A stretch of 64,000 nt of DNA from Oscillospiraceae bacterium (GCA_902790675.1 CADASU010000001.1:212540-276539), one strand, 5' to 3'. Numbered from the stretch's first letter, positions 1-9,548 are shown. The notes: generated by a model from the sequence alone, not told the origin. Numbers and translations: made by a program.

Positions 1-48
1 TAAAAACATTGTATCATTATACTAAAAAAATAATAAAGGAACAAGAAA

Positions 49-1239
49 ATGAAAGAAGTTATTTTAATAAAAGAGGGCGAAATTGCTCTTAAAGGCTTAA
101 ATCGGTCAAATTTTGAAACACGTCTTATAAAAAACATAAAACAAAGGCTTAAACTTTTAGGAAATTTCAAATATGAATATGCCCAATCCACACTCACCAT
201 AGAACCGTTAGAAGAGTGTGATATGCAAATAGTTGCAGAGAAAGTTTCAACGGTTTTTGGAATAGCATCATATTCACTAGCTGCTAGCGTAGAAAAAGAT
301 TTTACGAAAATAGAAGAAATAGCAAAACAATATCTCAAAGAGCATTTAAATCAATGTAAAACATTTAAAGTTGAAGCTCGTAGATCGGACAAAAAATTTC
401 CTTTAAAATCCCCTCAAATATGCGCTCAAATGGGAGAATTTTTAATAAATGAATTTTCCCATTTAACTGTAGATGTACATAATCCTGACGCTATTGTTCG
501 AGTAGAAATTCGAGACAAATCTGCATATGTATATGCCAAACGACTTCCCGGAGCAGGAGGAATTCCACAAGGCTGTGGAGGAGACGGAATGCTCTTAATA
601 TCGGGCGGGATAGACAGTCCTGTAGCTGGATGGATGATGGCAAAGAGAGGACTAAAACTACAAGCAGTTCATTTTATAAGTCCTCCATATACTAGTGAAC
701 GTGCGCTAAAGAAGGTAGAAAAACTACTTTCAATAATGTGTAGATGGTGTGACTGTATTCCATTTCATTGCGTACATTTTACTGAATTTCAAGAAGAGAT
801 TCGAAAAAATTGTCCCAACGATTTATTCACAATAATTATGAGACGAATGATGATGAAGATCACTCAAAAAATAATTGAAAGTCAAAACACACAAGGATAT
901 TGTAATATTCAAACTATGGTTACAGGTGAGAGTTTGGGCCAAGTAGCGAGTCAAACTTTAGGTGCGATGGTATGCACAGATGAAGCGTGCAAAATGCCTG
1001 TTTTACGTCCTCTAATAGGAATGGATAAACTAGAAATTATCGATATTGCTAAAGAAATAGACACATTTGAAACTTCTATTTTACCGTATGAAGATTGCTG
1101 CACTGTATTCACTCCAAAGCACCCAAAAACAAAGCCAAAACTAAGTGATATAGAACAAGCTGAGAGGAAATTAAATGTAGATGATTTAATAGAAAAAGCT
1201 TTAGAAAAAACTAAGTTTTACCTTATACGTGAGCAGTAG
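49..1239 (+). CDS. thiI: tRNA 4-thiouridine synthase ThiI
   Basis: Family role: ThiI adenylates U8 of tRNA and transfers sulfur to make 4-thiouridine; it can also feed thiamine thiazole synthesis. The protein has 396 residues. The N-terminal ferredoxin-like and THUMP region spans roughly residues 1-165, and the PP-loop SGGIDSP lies at about 185-191. A DCCTVF segment near 349 is typical of the family. There is no C-terminal rhodanese domain (the E. coli enzyme has about 480 residues), so sulfur is probably delivered by a separate cysteine desulfurase, as in Bacillus. AAAGGA precedes the ATG. Only 48 bases precede the gene, so its upstream partner is out of view. Confidence 0.95.
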   Translation: MKEVILIKEGEIALKGLNRSNFETRLIKNIKQRLKLLGNFKYEYAQSTLTIEPLEECDMQIVAEKVSTVFGIASYSLAASVEKDFTKIEEIAKQYLKEHLNQCKTFKVEARRSDKKFPLKSPQICAQMGEFLINEFSHLTVDVHNPDAIVRVEIRDKSAYVYAKRLPGAGGIPQGCGGDGMLLISGGIDSPVAGWMMAKRGLKLQAVHFISPPYTSERALKKVEKLLSIMCRWCDCIPFHCVHFTEFQEEIRKNCPNDLFTIIMRRMMMKITQKIIESQNTQGYCNIQTMVTGESLGQVASQTLGAMVCTDEACKMPVLRPLIGMDKLEIIDIAKEIDTFETSILPYEDCCTVFTPKHPKTKPKLSDIEQAERKLNVDDLIEKALEKTKFYLIREQ

Positions 1240-1254
1240 ATTTTTTTAGTAAAC

Positions 1255-1296
1255 ATATCTGAGAAAAGATTACCATTTGTAAATTTTCTCAGATAT
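1255..1296 (+). terminator. Hairpin between thiI and cinA
   Basis: A perfect 13-bp inverted repeat (arms 1255-1267 and 1284-1296) follows the thiI stop. A second small AGCTT/AAGCT hairpin followed by a T run lies at about 1301-1316. The pair probably terminates or attenuates thiI transcription before cinA. Confidence 0.5.
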
Positions 1297-1337
1297 TATA
1301 GCTTTCGAAGCTTTTTATAAAGAAAGAAGGAACTATT

Positions 1338-2615
1338 ATGAATGTAGAAATCATAACAGTTGGAACAGAACTTTTAGTTGGAAATATATTAAACACAAAT
1401 GCAAAATATCTCGCCGAAGAATTAACAAATTTGGGATTTAATATTTCAAAACATACGACAGTTGGCGACAACTCTGCCAACTTAGAAATCGCATTTAAAT
1501 ATGCTTTATCAAAAAACGATTTAGTAATTTTAACTGGTGGCCTCGGGCCAACAAAAGACGATTTAACTAAAGAAACCATTGCCCACTCACTATCTAAAAA
1601 TTTAATTGAAGATGAGAAAGCTAAAGAAAAAACAATTTCATATTTTAAATCCACTAAAAATGAAATAGCAAAAAATAACTTTAAACAATCTTTAGTTATC
1701 GAAGATTCTACCATTTTTTATAATGACAACGGAACAGCTCCTGGAATGGCTTTAAAGCATAATAATAAACACATACTATTATTGCCAGGTCCACCAAACG
1801 AACTCATGCCAATGTTCGAAAAAGATGTAAAAATATACCTATCAAAATTAAAAGATCAAATAATTATATCTAAAGATGTCTATTTATTTGGGATAGAAGA
1901 ATCTAAAGCAGACCAAACTCTTTCTGACATTTTACCCAATACCAATCCATATATAGGCATATATGCAAAAACGGGAGAAATCAAAATTCGCGTAACTGCA
2001 CACGCTCCTCAAAATAGCACATGCGAAACTTTAATTAACAATGTTGTAGATATAATAAAAACACGACTAGGTGAATTTATATATGGAATAGACATAAAAA
2101 ATATGCAAAATGCATTAGTTAAAACCGCAATTAAATCAAACCAAAAAATTGCAGTTGCAGAGAGTTGCACAGGCGGCCTAATCGCATCCCAAATAGTTTC
2201 AATAAGTGGTTCTAGCGATTGTTTTAATTGTGGAATAGTTTGCTATTCAAATGAAATGAAAGAACAAATTCTGGGCATAAAAGAAACCACTCTGTCTGAA
2301 TTTGGTGCTGTTAGTCCACAAGTTGCCAAACAAATGGCACAAAACGTCCGCAAAATATCCAAATCAGATATTGGAATATCCACTACTGGAATAGCCGGCC
2401 CAACTGGAGGAGATAGTAATAAACCGGTGGGTCTGGTTTATGTAGGAATATCCACTAGCAATCATACATCTGTATATAAGCTACTGCTATCAAAAGGACA
2501 GCCTAATGAAAGACAAAAAATTCGTCACATTTCAGCTTTATTTGCCATGAATGAAGCAAGAAAAGCAATATTAAATAATGAAAAAGGAGTTAAAACAAAT
2601 GATACCTCAAATTAA
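1338..2615 (+). CDS. cinA: CinA family protein (competence/damage-inducible protein A)
   Basis: The protein has 425 residues in two domains. The N-terminal molybdopterin-binding-like (MoCF) domain carries GGLGPTKDDLT near residue 67. The C-terminal CinA/PncC domain carries AESCTGGLIAS near 274. Known activities of the family are ADP-ribose pyrophosphatase for the N-terminal domain and NMN deamidase for the C-terminal domain, that is, pyridine nucleotide recycling; the link with competence is historical. AAAGAAGGAAC precedes the ATG. The 3' end overlaps the next gene by 17 nt, so the two are probably co-transcribed. In many Firmicutes cinA sits next to recA, which is not seen here. Confidence 0.95.
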   Translation: MNVEIITVGTELLVGNILNTNAKYLAEELTNLGFNISKHTTVGDNSANLEIAFKYALSKNDLVILTGGLGPTKDDLTKETIAHSLSKNLIEDEKAKEKTISYFKSTKNEIAKNNFKQSLVIEDSTIFYNDNGTAPGMALKHNNKHILLLPGPPNELMPMFEKDVKIYLSKLKDQIIISKDVYLFGIEESKADQTLSDILPNTNPYIGIYAKTGEIKIRVTAHAPQNSTCETLINNVVDIIKTRLGEFIYGIDIKNMQNALVKTAIKSNQKIAVAESCTGGLIASQIVSISGSSDCFNCGIVCYSNEMKEQILGIKETTLSEFGAVSPQVAKQMAQNVRKISKSDIGISTTGIAGPTGGDSNKPVGLVYVGISTSNHTSVYKLLLSKGQPNERQKIRHISALFAMNEARKAILNNEKGVKTNDTSN

Positions 2616-3366
2616 TATACTAGTTTTAGCAATAAACATAATTCTGTGTATATGTCCAACTATAATATTTATAATTTTTGCATTTAATAAAAATAAAAAA
2701 TTATTTTTTCCATTCTTTATTGGATGCGCCACATTTTTTATTTCTCAAATCATATTAAGAACTCCTGTTAGTTCTTTAATCTTTGGATTTTTTCCTGAAG
2801 AAAATGCTGAGTGGCACTATATAATATTTATTGTATTAACAGCTATAATATTAGAAGAAGGAGGAAAATTTTTAGGATTAAAATTTTTCTTAAAAGAACA
2901 CACAAAAAGAATAGACGGAATTGCCTTTGGAATTGGTTTTGCGTCGGGATATAATATTTTATTGTCACTAATATCTCACATATCACAATTTTTGACTGCC
3001 ATTAGTGCAAATTATTCCGCCTCTATGTCAGCGAAAATAGGCAACGAAACAATTAAAAATATAGACATATTATCCGAAACACCTTGGAACAATATTTTAT
3101 TATCCGGTCTACATAATATTGCCTTGGTATTAATAGAAATCAGTTTAGCTCTAATTCTCCTACATGGGATATTAAATGGCGTTAAAAGCTCAATTATTGC
3201 AATTATAATTACATCTTGTTCTCACATAATCATGGAAGGCTTCGGACTATTTTTAACAGAAATATTAAAAATAAATGAATATGCCGTGGAGTTATACATA
3301 ATATTTATTTCTATAATATCATTAATATTTATATTTAAATCCAAACGACTAAAATCATTTAAATAA
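2599..3366 (+). CDS. YhfC-like intramembrane protease (glutamic type)
   Basis: This is a predicted integral membrane protein of 255 residues with about seven hydrophobic segments. An EEGGK motif sits in a hydrophobic context, with IDGIAFGIGFASGYN and a later HN pair downstream. This pattern resembles the YhfC/PrsW-like group of membrane proteases (DUF2324). The ATG at 2599 is chosen over one at 2578 because AGGAG at 2585-2589 sits nine bases before it. The gene starts inside the end of cinA, so translation may be coupled. The substrate is unknown. Membership in YhfC rather than PrsW is a judgement from motif pattern only. Confidence 0.7.
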   Translation: MIPQINILVLAINIILCICPTIIFIIFAFNKNKKLFFPFFIGCATFFISQIILRTPVSSLIFGFFPEENAEWHYIIFIVLTAIILEEGGKFLGLKFFLKEHTKRIDGIAFGIGFASGYNILLSLISHISQFLTAISANYSASMSAKIGNETIKNIDILSETPWNNILLSGLHNIALVLIEISLALILLHGILNGVKSSIIAIIITSCSHIIMEGFGLFLTEILKINEYAVELYIIFISIISLIFIFKSKRLKSFK

Positions 3367-3380
3367 ATATACACATGAAA

Positions 3381-3418
3381 AAATAAAGGCGATCGTTTTA
3401 AGACCGTCTTTATTTTTT
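3381..3418. terminator. Bidirectional terminator
   Basis: Arms 3381-3394 and 3402-3415 pair over 14 positions with two G-U wobbles. An A run lies on the left and a T run on the right. It serves the convergent yhfC-like gene and the sugar-transporter operon. Confidence 0.8.
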
Positions 3419-3434
3419 TGATTTAAATTACATG

Positions 3435-4769
3435 CTATTTTTTGCGCATTTCAGCCCATCTATCTTTAACTTCTTTTACAACTTGATCCCAAGTAGCAGA
3501 TCCAGATATATATTTTTGCACTGCTGCTCCTGCAACATCCATAGACCATGTATCAGGTCCTGCAAGAGATAAATCTCCCTGTATTGTTTTATTATTATTA
3601 TAAGCATCAACAACTCTTTGATTTATCTTATTGTCATTAGCCTTAGCTTCACCAAACGGTAATATAAAACCACAATCTTCAATTAATATCTTACTTCCTT
3701 CATCAGATTGATATGCCCAATTTAAGAAATCTTTAGCGGCTGCAATTTGTTTTTCATCTGCTTTTTTATTAATAACCCAGAATTGACCAGGGAAAACAAC
3801 ATATCTACCATCTGTAGAACCATCAGGTAAATTATATGGTATCATGTCTACTTTATCCATCATTTTTTCACTAGATTTTTCATCTTGCTCTTTAATTGAA
3901 GGAATAGTCCACGATCCTTGCTGCACGCAAGCCACTTTTTCTAGTAAAAATCCACTATCAAATGAAGCTGTGTAATCTATAGCATTTAAATTTGATAAAC
4001 TATTTGCATTAGATGTATAGCTAGCCTGAAAATCAACTAATTTTTTATAAACATCCGCTCCAGATAAAGGAAGAGTTTTTGCATTATAAGCTTCACGAGA
4101 AGACTTAAAGTCTTTATCTAAAATAGGCTGAAGCATATGATCTCCAAGAACCCATGTCTCTTTAGCTGGCAATTCCATAACAGCAGTTAATTGAGGATAT
4201 TTTTCTTTCATTGCTCCAGATTCAATTTTAGCTTTTAACTTATCAAAACCTTCTTTTTGTCCTTTAAATGTCCACATAGAATTAACATCTACGCCAGCAT
4301 CTTCAAAAATTGCTCTATTTATAAGGAATCCATAGCCCTCGATATTCATAGGCATACCATAAACCTTACCATCAGAACCCTTAGCTGATTCTAAACAAAA
4401 AGATTTACATTTACTAACCCATGGCTGATCAGACAAATCCACCAACTGGTCCTGCCAAGTATCCAGCTGACCCAAACCTGAATAGTTAAAAATAGTAACA
4501 GGATCTGACGCCATCTTTGCTTTTAATGATGCGCCATAGTCAGTTGAACCTCCAACAGATTCGACATTAATCTTAACGTTAGGATGTGCTTTTTCATAAG
4601 TATCTGCCAATTTCTTAAGACCAGAATCAGCTTCAATCTTGTGATCCATTACTGAAATTGTGACCTTATCCCCATTATTAGCTGAATTGTTGCTACCACA
4701 ACCAGTAAGCAAAACACTCGTAGACACTGATAAAGCCAGAAAAGACGCCACTACCTTTTTTAATTTCAT
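3435..4769 (-). CDS. Carbohydrate ABC transporter substrate-binding lipoprotein
   Basis: This is an extracytoplasmic solute-binding protein of 444 residues, family 1 (MalE/UgpB type). A lipoprotein signal peptide ends in the lipobox LLTGC with C24 as the predicted lipidated cysteine. The mature part contains segments typical of sugar-binding proteins, such as the WVINKKA and AKDFLNWAYQSDEG regions near the C-terminus. It is the last gene of a permease-permease-binding protein operon. The ligand cannot be read from sequence; an oligosaccharide or similar carbohydrate is likely by family. GGAGGTTT precedes the ATG. Confidence 0.88.
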   Translation of the reverse strand: MKLKKVVASFLALSVSTSVLLTGCGSNNSANNGDKVTISVMDHKIEADSGLKKLADTYEKAHPNVKINVESVGGSTDYGASLKAKMASDPVTIFNYSGLGQLDTWQDQLVDLSDQPWVSKCKSFCLESAKGSDGKVYGMPMNIEGYGFLINRAIFEDAGVDVNSMWTFKGQKEGFDKLKAKIESGAMKEKYPQLTAVMELPAKETWVLGDHMLQPILDKDFKSSREAYNAKTLPLSGADVYKKLVDFQASYTSNANSLSNLNAIDYTASFDSGFLLEKVACVQQGSWTIPSIKEQDEKSSEKMMDKVDMIPYNLPDGSTDGRYVVFPGQFWVINKKADEKQIAAAKDFLNWAYQSDEGSKILIEDCGFILPFGEAKANDNKINQRVVDAYNNNKTIQGDLSLAGPDTWSMDVAGAAVQKYISGSATWDQVVKEVKDRWAEMRKK

Positions 4770-4852
4770 AAAATAAACCTCCAGTTAAATTTGATTTACT
4801 ATTATATAAAACCACTAATATAAAAATAGCAGATTCTATGTTATCGACAATT

Positions 4853-5716
4853 TTATTTTATAGCCCCATCCGTCATTCCATTTACAATATATTTTTGAGA
4901 AAACAGATAGAAAGCAACAATAGGCGCTATACACATTACTAACGCAGCCGAAGCCAAATCCCAACGTGTTGAATAAGTTCCAAAGAAAGAATATGTCATG
5001 AGCGGCAAAGTTTGCCAACCAGGCTTGTTAATAACGATAGAAGGCAATAAGAAGTCATTCCAAATCCACATAGTATTTAAAATTGCAACAGTTATTAAAA
5101 TAACCCTAAGCAACGGAACAACTATAATGAAAAACAATTGAAACACATTGCAGCCATCTATAACCGCAGCCTCTTCCAATTCTTCCGGGACATTTTTAAT
5201 AAATCCGTGAATCATCAAAACAGACATACTAGTGCCAAATCCCATATACATAAATATCAAACCAACCGGATTCAAAAGGCCCATATTTTTAGCAACCATC
5301 ATCAGCGGCAACATAACACACTGAAAAGGAACCAGCATAAATAGGGCGAAAACAACAAAAACAACCTTGCTAACTTTTGTTTTATATCTAACCAGAACCC
5401 AAGCCGCCATAGTTGATATTAATAAAATCATAAAAACAGAGCAAATGGATATGTACAATGAATTACAAAACGACTGCAAATATTTTAACTTATCAAATGC
5501 CTCAGCATAGTTATTAGGGCTAAAAGTTTTAGCATCAGGAAACCCGAGTAAATTTACAAGCAGTCCTTTTTGCGTTTTAAAAGAATTCAAAGCCAAAATA
5601 TATATTGGGAACACAAAAACAAGGCCTATAATCAAGCTAATAATAGACAAAACCAATCTTTTAAATCTGCCCTTTTTATTTATAGATATTTTCTTAGTTT
5701 TACTCCAACTCACCAT
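4853..5716 (-). CDS. Carbohydrate ABC transporter permease (MalG type)
   Basis: This is an inner-membrane permease of 287 residues with about six transmembrane helices. The cytoplasmic EAA loop (EELEEAAVIDGCN) docks the ATPase. It belongs to the CUT1 MalG/UgpE type. The ATG at 5716 shares bases with the upstream permease stop (TGATG), so the two subunits are translationally coupled; a GTG three bases earlier is possible. It pairs with the MalF-type permease to form the channel. The binding-protein gene follows 83 nt downstream. Confidence 0.9.
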   Translation of the reverse strand: MVSWSKTKKISINKKGRFKRLVLSIISLIIGLVFVFPIYILALNSFKTQKGLLVNLLGFPDAKTFSPNNYAEAFDKLKYLQSFCNSLYISICSVFMILLISTMAAWVLVRYKTKVSKVVFVVFALFMLVPFQCVMLPLMMVAKNMGLLNPVGLIFMYMGFGTSMSVLMIHGFIKNVPEELEEAAVIDGCNVFQLFFIIVVPLLRVILITVAILNTMWIWNDFLLPSIVINKPGWQTLPLMTYSFFGTYSTRWDLASAALVMCIAPIVAFYLFSQKYIVNGMTDGAIK

Positions 5717-6582
5717 CACATTTCAACCTCTTTCTTCTTAGTAACTATAAGCTGAATTAAACCAATACCCGCAACAAGTATCAAAAATATTATAGCTTTT
5801 GCCTGAGCATAACCATATTCATTAGCAGAAAAAGCCGAATTATATATATTCAAAGCAAGCATTTCCGTTGAATGATATGGCCCACCCTTAGTTAAAGCAA
5901 GGTTCTGGTCGAACATTTTAAATGAATTAGATATTGATAGAAACAAACCAATAGTAAACGCAGGCATAACTAAAGGAAAAGTTACACTACGAAAAGTCTG
6001 CCACCAATTGGCCCCATCTATTTTAGCAGCCTCCTTAACCGAGGAGGGAATGTGTTGAAGCTGAGCGATATATATTATCATCATATACCCTGACATCTGC
6101 CAAACATTCAAAATTATAATTCCAATAAACCCCGTTTCCGTATTAGAAAGCCAGCCTTTTAAAAACTCTAAATTTAAAGCCGTTCCTACAGCAGAAAACA
6201 CGTTAGTAAATATAAAATTCCAAGTAAAACCTAGTAGCAATCCACCTATCAAATTGGGCATAAACAAAACACTTCTAAGCAAATTAGCTCCTCTAAACTT
6301 TTGCATAACAAACATAGCAAGAGCCAAGCCAAAAACATTCACCAATACAATTGTTACAACAGCGACAGCAGCCGTAAACAAAAGAGCTCTCAAAAAGTCA
6401 GAGTCGCTAGTAAACATGCGAACAAAATTGTCAAACCCAACAACAGCTGGATTCATATTAACTCCATCCCAATTAGTGAAGGAAAAATAGAAACCAATAA
6501 GCATTGGTATAACACAGATAATGGTAAAACTTATCAAAGCTGGCGCCAAAAACAACCAAAATCTTAGCTTACTCCTTCTCAT
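5716..6582 (-). CDS. Carbohydrate ABC transporter permease (MalF type)
   Basis: This is a 288-residue membrane permease with about six helices and the EAA motif VKEAAKIDGANWWQTF. It is of the short MalF/UgpA type without the long periplasmic insert of E. coli MalF. The ATG at 6582 is chosen over a TTG at 6600 because GAGGTGG lies nine bases upstream of it. It is the first gene of the operon and follows a leader of about 150 nt from a strong promoter at 6746-6775. Confidence 0.9.
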   Translation of the reverse strand: MRRSKLRFWLFLAPALISFTIICVIPMLIGFYFSFTNWDGVNMNPAVVGFDNFVRMFTSDSDFLRALLFTAAVAVVTIVLVNVFGLALAMFVMQKFRGANLLRSVLFMPNLIGGLLLGFTWNFIFTNVFSAVGTALNLEFLKGWLSNTETGFIGIIILNVWQMSGYMMIIYIAQLQHIPSSVKEAAKIDGANWWQTFRSVTFPLVMPAFTIGLFLSISNSFKMFDQNLALTKGGPYHSTEMLALNIYNSAFSANEYGYAQAKAIIFLILVAGIGLIQLIVTKKKEVEM

Positions 6583-6617
6583 AAAATAAAACCACCTCAA
6601 TAATAATTGTAAAAACC

Positions 6618-6682
6618 TGCGAATATCAATTACAAAAAACAGATAGCAATAAACACCACTATATGTATTGCAATATCTCGCA
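6618..6682 (-). promoter_or_regulatory. Inverted repeat in the leader of the sugar-transporter operon
   Basis: An imperfect inverted repeat (6618-6633 with 6665-6682) and an overlapping smaller one (6646-6651 with 6666-6671) lie in the transcribed leader between the predicted start of transcription near 6739 and the first permease gene. It could be an RNA hairpin or a repressor site. No known riboswitch consensus was recognised. Confidence 0.35.
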
Positions 6683-6745
6683 GCGCATAATTAAGCATAT
6701 TTTTAAAGCCAAATCGTTCAATAAATACGTTCCAATCTAGTCCCT

Positions 6746-6775
6746 ATTATATAATATAAAGCTGATAACTGTCAA
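6746..6775 (-). promoter_or_regulatory. Sigma-A promoter of the sugar-transporter operon
   Basis: On the minus strand TTGACA (6770-6775), an 18-bp spacer and TATAAT (6746-6751) match the consensus for both boxes. Confidence 0.75.
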
Positions 6776-7124
6776 CAAAAATATTAATAATCAACTTTTA
6801 TTTGTTAATATTCATACCATAAACAACGCAAAAATATACATAATACACAAATTTATCCAACAATTTGCTCTATATAGCATGGTAACTTAACAAATATTTA
6901 ATAATTTCAAAAAACATAAAATATAATTAATAAAATTAACAATTTATTATTAAAAATCACTGCTCATTGTTAAAGAATCTTGCTTTTGTTAATAATTTGT
7001 TATTAAAATTAATAATTAATACATCATTATTTTGCTTGGTTTAGCATTTTTCGTGATTTTATTTTCAATATTTATAATTATTAATAAAACTTTTATTTTA
7101 ATTTAAAAATTTTTCATTGTGCAC
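6776..7124. other. AT-rich divergent intergenic region
   Basis: This gene-free stretch lies between the divergent promoters of the permease operon and the ATPase. It is very AT-rich and has several TTGTTA/TTGTTAATA-like words (for example near 6798, 6982 and 6999), which could bind a regulator. No ORF or RNA gene was recognised. Confidence 0.4.
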
Positions 7125-7153
7125 TTGTTTTATTATAATAAAGATGATATAAT
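7125..7153 (+). promoter_or_regulatory. Sigma-A promoter of the ABC ATPase gene
   Basis: TTGTTT (7125-7130), a 17-bp spacer and TATAAT (7148-7153) lie about 95 nt upstream of the ATPase start. Confidence 0.6.
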
Positions 7154-7248
7154 TACCCTGTGAGAAATATATTGCTCTTTTATAATTATTTTAGACTTCG
7201 AAGGTATGGTAGGTTTTAAAAATTATTCCTCCGAGAAAGGATATCGAT

Positions 7249-8361
7249 ATGGCAAGTATAACATTTAAAGGTGTTAAAAAATCATATGATGGAAAGAATT
7301 TTGTTGTTCCTGATTTTAATTTAGAAATTAAAGATAAAGAGTTTGTCGTTTTTGTTGGTCCATCTGGATGCGGAAAATCAACTACTTTAAGGATGATTGC
7401 AGGCCTTGAAGAAATTTCTGACGGCGAATTATATATAGGTGATCGTCTAGTTAACGACGTCTTACCAAAAAACAGAGATATTGCTATGGTTTTTCAAAAC
7501 TATGCATTATATCCACATATGTCTGTTAGAAAAAACATGGCTTTTGGTTTAAAACTCAAAAAAATCCCAAAAGATGAAATAAATAGAAAAATATCTGAAG
7601 CTGCAAAAATTTTAGATATAGAACAATATTTAGACCGCAAGCCGAGAGATCTTTCTGGTGGTCAACGCCAGCGTGTTGCTCTTGGTAGAGCTATGGTTAG
7701 AGATGCTTCTGTGTTTTTGCTAGATGAGCCTTTGTCAAATCTAGACGCTAAACTACGTAACCATATGCGCACAGAAATAACTAGATTACATGATGTTTTG
7801 GGAACAACTTTTGTATATGTTACTCATGATCAAACTGAGGCAATGACCATGGGTGACAGAATAGTAGTAATGAAAGATGGCTACATCAAACAAGTAGACA
7901 CTCCTCAAATTTTGTATGATAAACCAAATAGTTTGTTTGTTGCTAGTTTCATTGGCTCTCCTCAAATGAATTTTTTAGACGCTGTGTTAACTGAACAAAA
8001 TAATAATCTATCAATTAAAATTGGTAATTTCTCTATACCACTTCCTCCTGGTAAAGGAATGGATACTAATTTAAAAGAGTATGTAAATAAAAAAGTGATT
8101 ATAGGAATAAGACCTGAAGATATACATAATGAGGATATTTTTATAAAGATGTCTGAAGAAAGCGCTTTTGAAACAAACATTGAATTAGCTGAATTAATGG
8201 GCTCTGAAATATATTTACACTTTAATTTTCAAGGAAATATAATCACTGCGCGTGTTCCTAGTCGTACGGTAGTTCAAAAAGGTGACAAAGTCAAATTGTC
8301 TATCAACATGCACAAAGTTCACATTTTTGACAAACAAACAGAGATGGCTATTTGCCATTAA
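7249..8361 (+). CDS. Sugar ABC transporter ATP-binding protein (MsmK/UgpC type)
   Basis: This is the cytoplasmic ATPase of CUT1 importers, 370 residues. It has Walker A GPSGCGKST near residue 38, signature LSGGQRQRV, Walker B FLLDEPLSNLD, an H-loop THDQTEA, and a C-terminal OB/TOBE region from about residue 235. The presence of the MalK-like C-terminal domain argues for a sugar importer. It is transcribed alone and divergently from the two permeases and the binding protein, which lack an ATPase gene, so it probably energises them. Such ATPases are often shared among several sugar importers in Firmicutes. Confidence 0.93.
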   Translation: MASITFKGVKKSYDGKNFVVPDFNLEIKDKEFVVFVGPSGCGKSTTLRMIAGLEEISDGELYIGDRLVNDVLPKNRDIAMVFQNYALYPHMSVRKNMAFGLKLKKIPKDEINRKISEAAKILDIEQYLDRKPRDLSGGQRQRVALGRAMVRDASVFLLDEPLSNLDAKLRNHMRTEITRLHDVLGTTFVYVTHDQTEAMTMGDRIVVMKDGYIKQVDTPQILYDKPNSLFVASFIGSPQMNFLDAVLTEQNNNLSIKIGNFSIPLPPGKGMDTNLKEYVNKKVIIGIRPEDIHNEDIFIKMSEESAFETNIELAELMGSEIYLHFNFQGNIITARVPSRTVVQKGDKVKLSINMHKVHIFDKQTEMAICH

Positions 8362-8363
8362 CA

Positions 8364-8420
8364 TTAATTAATAAAAAACAAGCAGGCCGAAATTTGGTTT
8401 GCTTGTTTTTTTATTAATTA
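8364..8420. terminator. Bidirectional terminator
   Basis: A long stem around AACAAGCA/TGCTTGTT, extended by matching AT-rich flanks, has A and T runs on opposite sides. It lies between the convergent ATPase and YitT genes. Confidence 0.85.
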
Positions 8421-9299
8421 TAATTCATCGGTTAAAAAGCCTTTTCCTAAAACTTCTTGAGCTGAACAAATTGTTATAAACGCATTAGGGTCTATTTGTC
8501 CAATTATTCTTTTAAGCTTAACCAGTTCCTTGGGCCAAACAACAACAAATAACATTCTTCCTTCCTTTTTTGTATACATTCCTCTGCAAGTTATTTCCGT
8601 ATTTCCTCGATCTAATTTTTCAAATATTTTCTCCGATATTTCATTACTATGTTGCGACAATATAAAGACAGCTTTAGCAAATCTAAGTCCGCCCAAAATA
8701 CTGTTAATTAGTTTAGAAGAAATAAAAATAATAATTATTGCATACACAGTATTAATCAAGCCAAACACAAAAAAACCAGATAAAATAATCAGAGCATCTA
8801 TTATAAATAACGTAATAGAAATTGAAAATTTAGGAAATATTTTATAAACCAAATTAGCTAACATATCAGTTCCGCCAGAAGACGCCCCTGTTTTTAGGAC
8901 AAGCCCCAAACCAACCCCATCAAAAACACCAGTTAATATTGCTGCAGCAAAAATATCATTTCCAACGTCCATCTTGATTGCAAACTTTTGAAAAACAAAA
9001 AGCCAAAAAGAAACAAGCAATATTCCTATCAAAGATTTTTTCACAAATTTAGCCCCATTAACCAACCAGCTAAAAATAAATATAGGTATATTAATTAAAA
9101 TATTTAGTAAGCTTAAAGAAACATTCAAGCCAAATGCCATAGAAAAAATTCTAGATATAATTATAGATAATCCTGCCACACCACCTGTTACTAGGCCAAT
9201 AGGATTAGCAAAATTCTCAATTCCAAAGGAAAATAAAGCTGTCCCCAGCATAATAGTAAAAAAATCTTTATAACTAAGTCCGAAAAATTTAAACATCAT
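8418..9299 (-). CDS. YitT family membrane protein (DUF161/DUF2179)
   Basis: The protein has 293 residues. Five to six hydrophobic segments occupy about residues 10-200, including the family-typical N-terminal block NPIGLVTGGVAGLSI and GVFDGVGLGLV. A soluble C-terminal domain from about residue 210 contains RGNTEITCRGMYTKKEGRMLFVV-like sequence (DUF2179). The biochemical role of the family is not established. Two consecutive ATG codons stand at the start; the ribosome binding site is weak, so either may be used. It is transcribed toward the ATPase gene. Confidence 0.85.
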   Translation of the reverse strand: MMFKFFGLSYKDFFTIMLGTALFSFGIENFANPIGLVTGGVAGLSIIISRIFSMAFGLNVSLSLLNILINIPIFIFSWLVNGAKFVKKSLIGILLVSFWLFVFQKFAIKMDVGNDIFAAAILTGVFDGVGLGLVLKTGASSGGTDMLANLVYKIFPKFSISITLFIIDALIILSGFFVFGLINTVYAIIIIFISSKLINSILGGLRFAKAVFILSQHSNEISEKIFEKLDRGNTEITCRGMYTKKEGRMLFVVVWPKELVKLKRIIGQIDPNAFITICSAQEVLGKGFLTDEL

Positions 9300-9337
9300 A
9301 TTTAATCAGTCCAATCTTTCTTTATCAAAATCAATAG

Positions 9338-9364
9338 CAAAAAATCGATCCAAATAATGGATCG
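9338..9364 (-). terminator. Terminator after the ferredoxin gene
   Basis: CGATCC/GGATCG arms (9346-9351, 9359-9364) are followed by a T run when read on the minus strand. Confidence 0.75.
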
Positions 9365-9377
9365 ACAAGTCAAAAAA

Positions 9378-9548
9378 CTAATCTGCCTTAGGCGCATCAA
9401 CAGGGCAAACGCCACTGCAAGTTCCGCAGTCTATGCATGTATCGGAATTTATTATATATTTTGACTCACCAGCTGAAATGCAAGAAACAGGACACTCTGC
9501 AGCACAAGCACCACAGCTAATACATTTATCTGTTATTTTATACGGCAT
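9378..9548 (-). CDS. 2[4Fe-4S] ferredoxin
   Basis: This is a 56-residue small electron carrier. Two CxxCxxCxxxCP clusters are visible: CISCGACAAECP near the N-terminus and CIDCGTCSGVCP near the C-terminus. This matches the classical clostridial 8-iron ferredoxin in length and spacing. It works in the cytoplasm as a low-potential electron donor and acceptor. An excellent AAGGAGGGGG ribosome binding site precedes the ATG, and its own terminator follows. It lies downstream of ricT with a gap of about 95 nt. Confidence 0.93.
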   Translation of the reverse strand: MPYKITDKCISCGACAAECPVSCISAGESKYIINSDTCIDCGTCSGVCPVDAPKAD

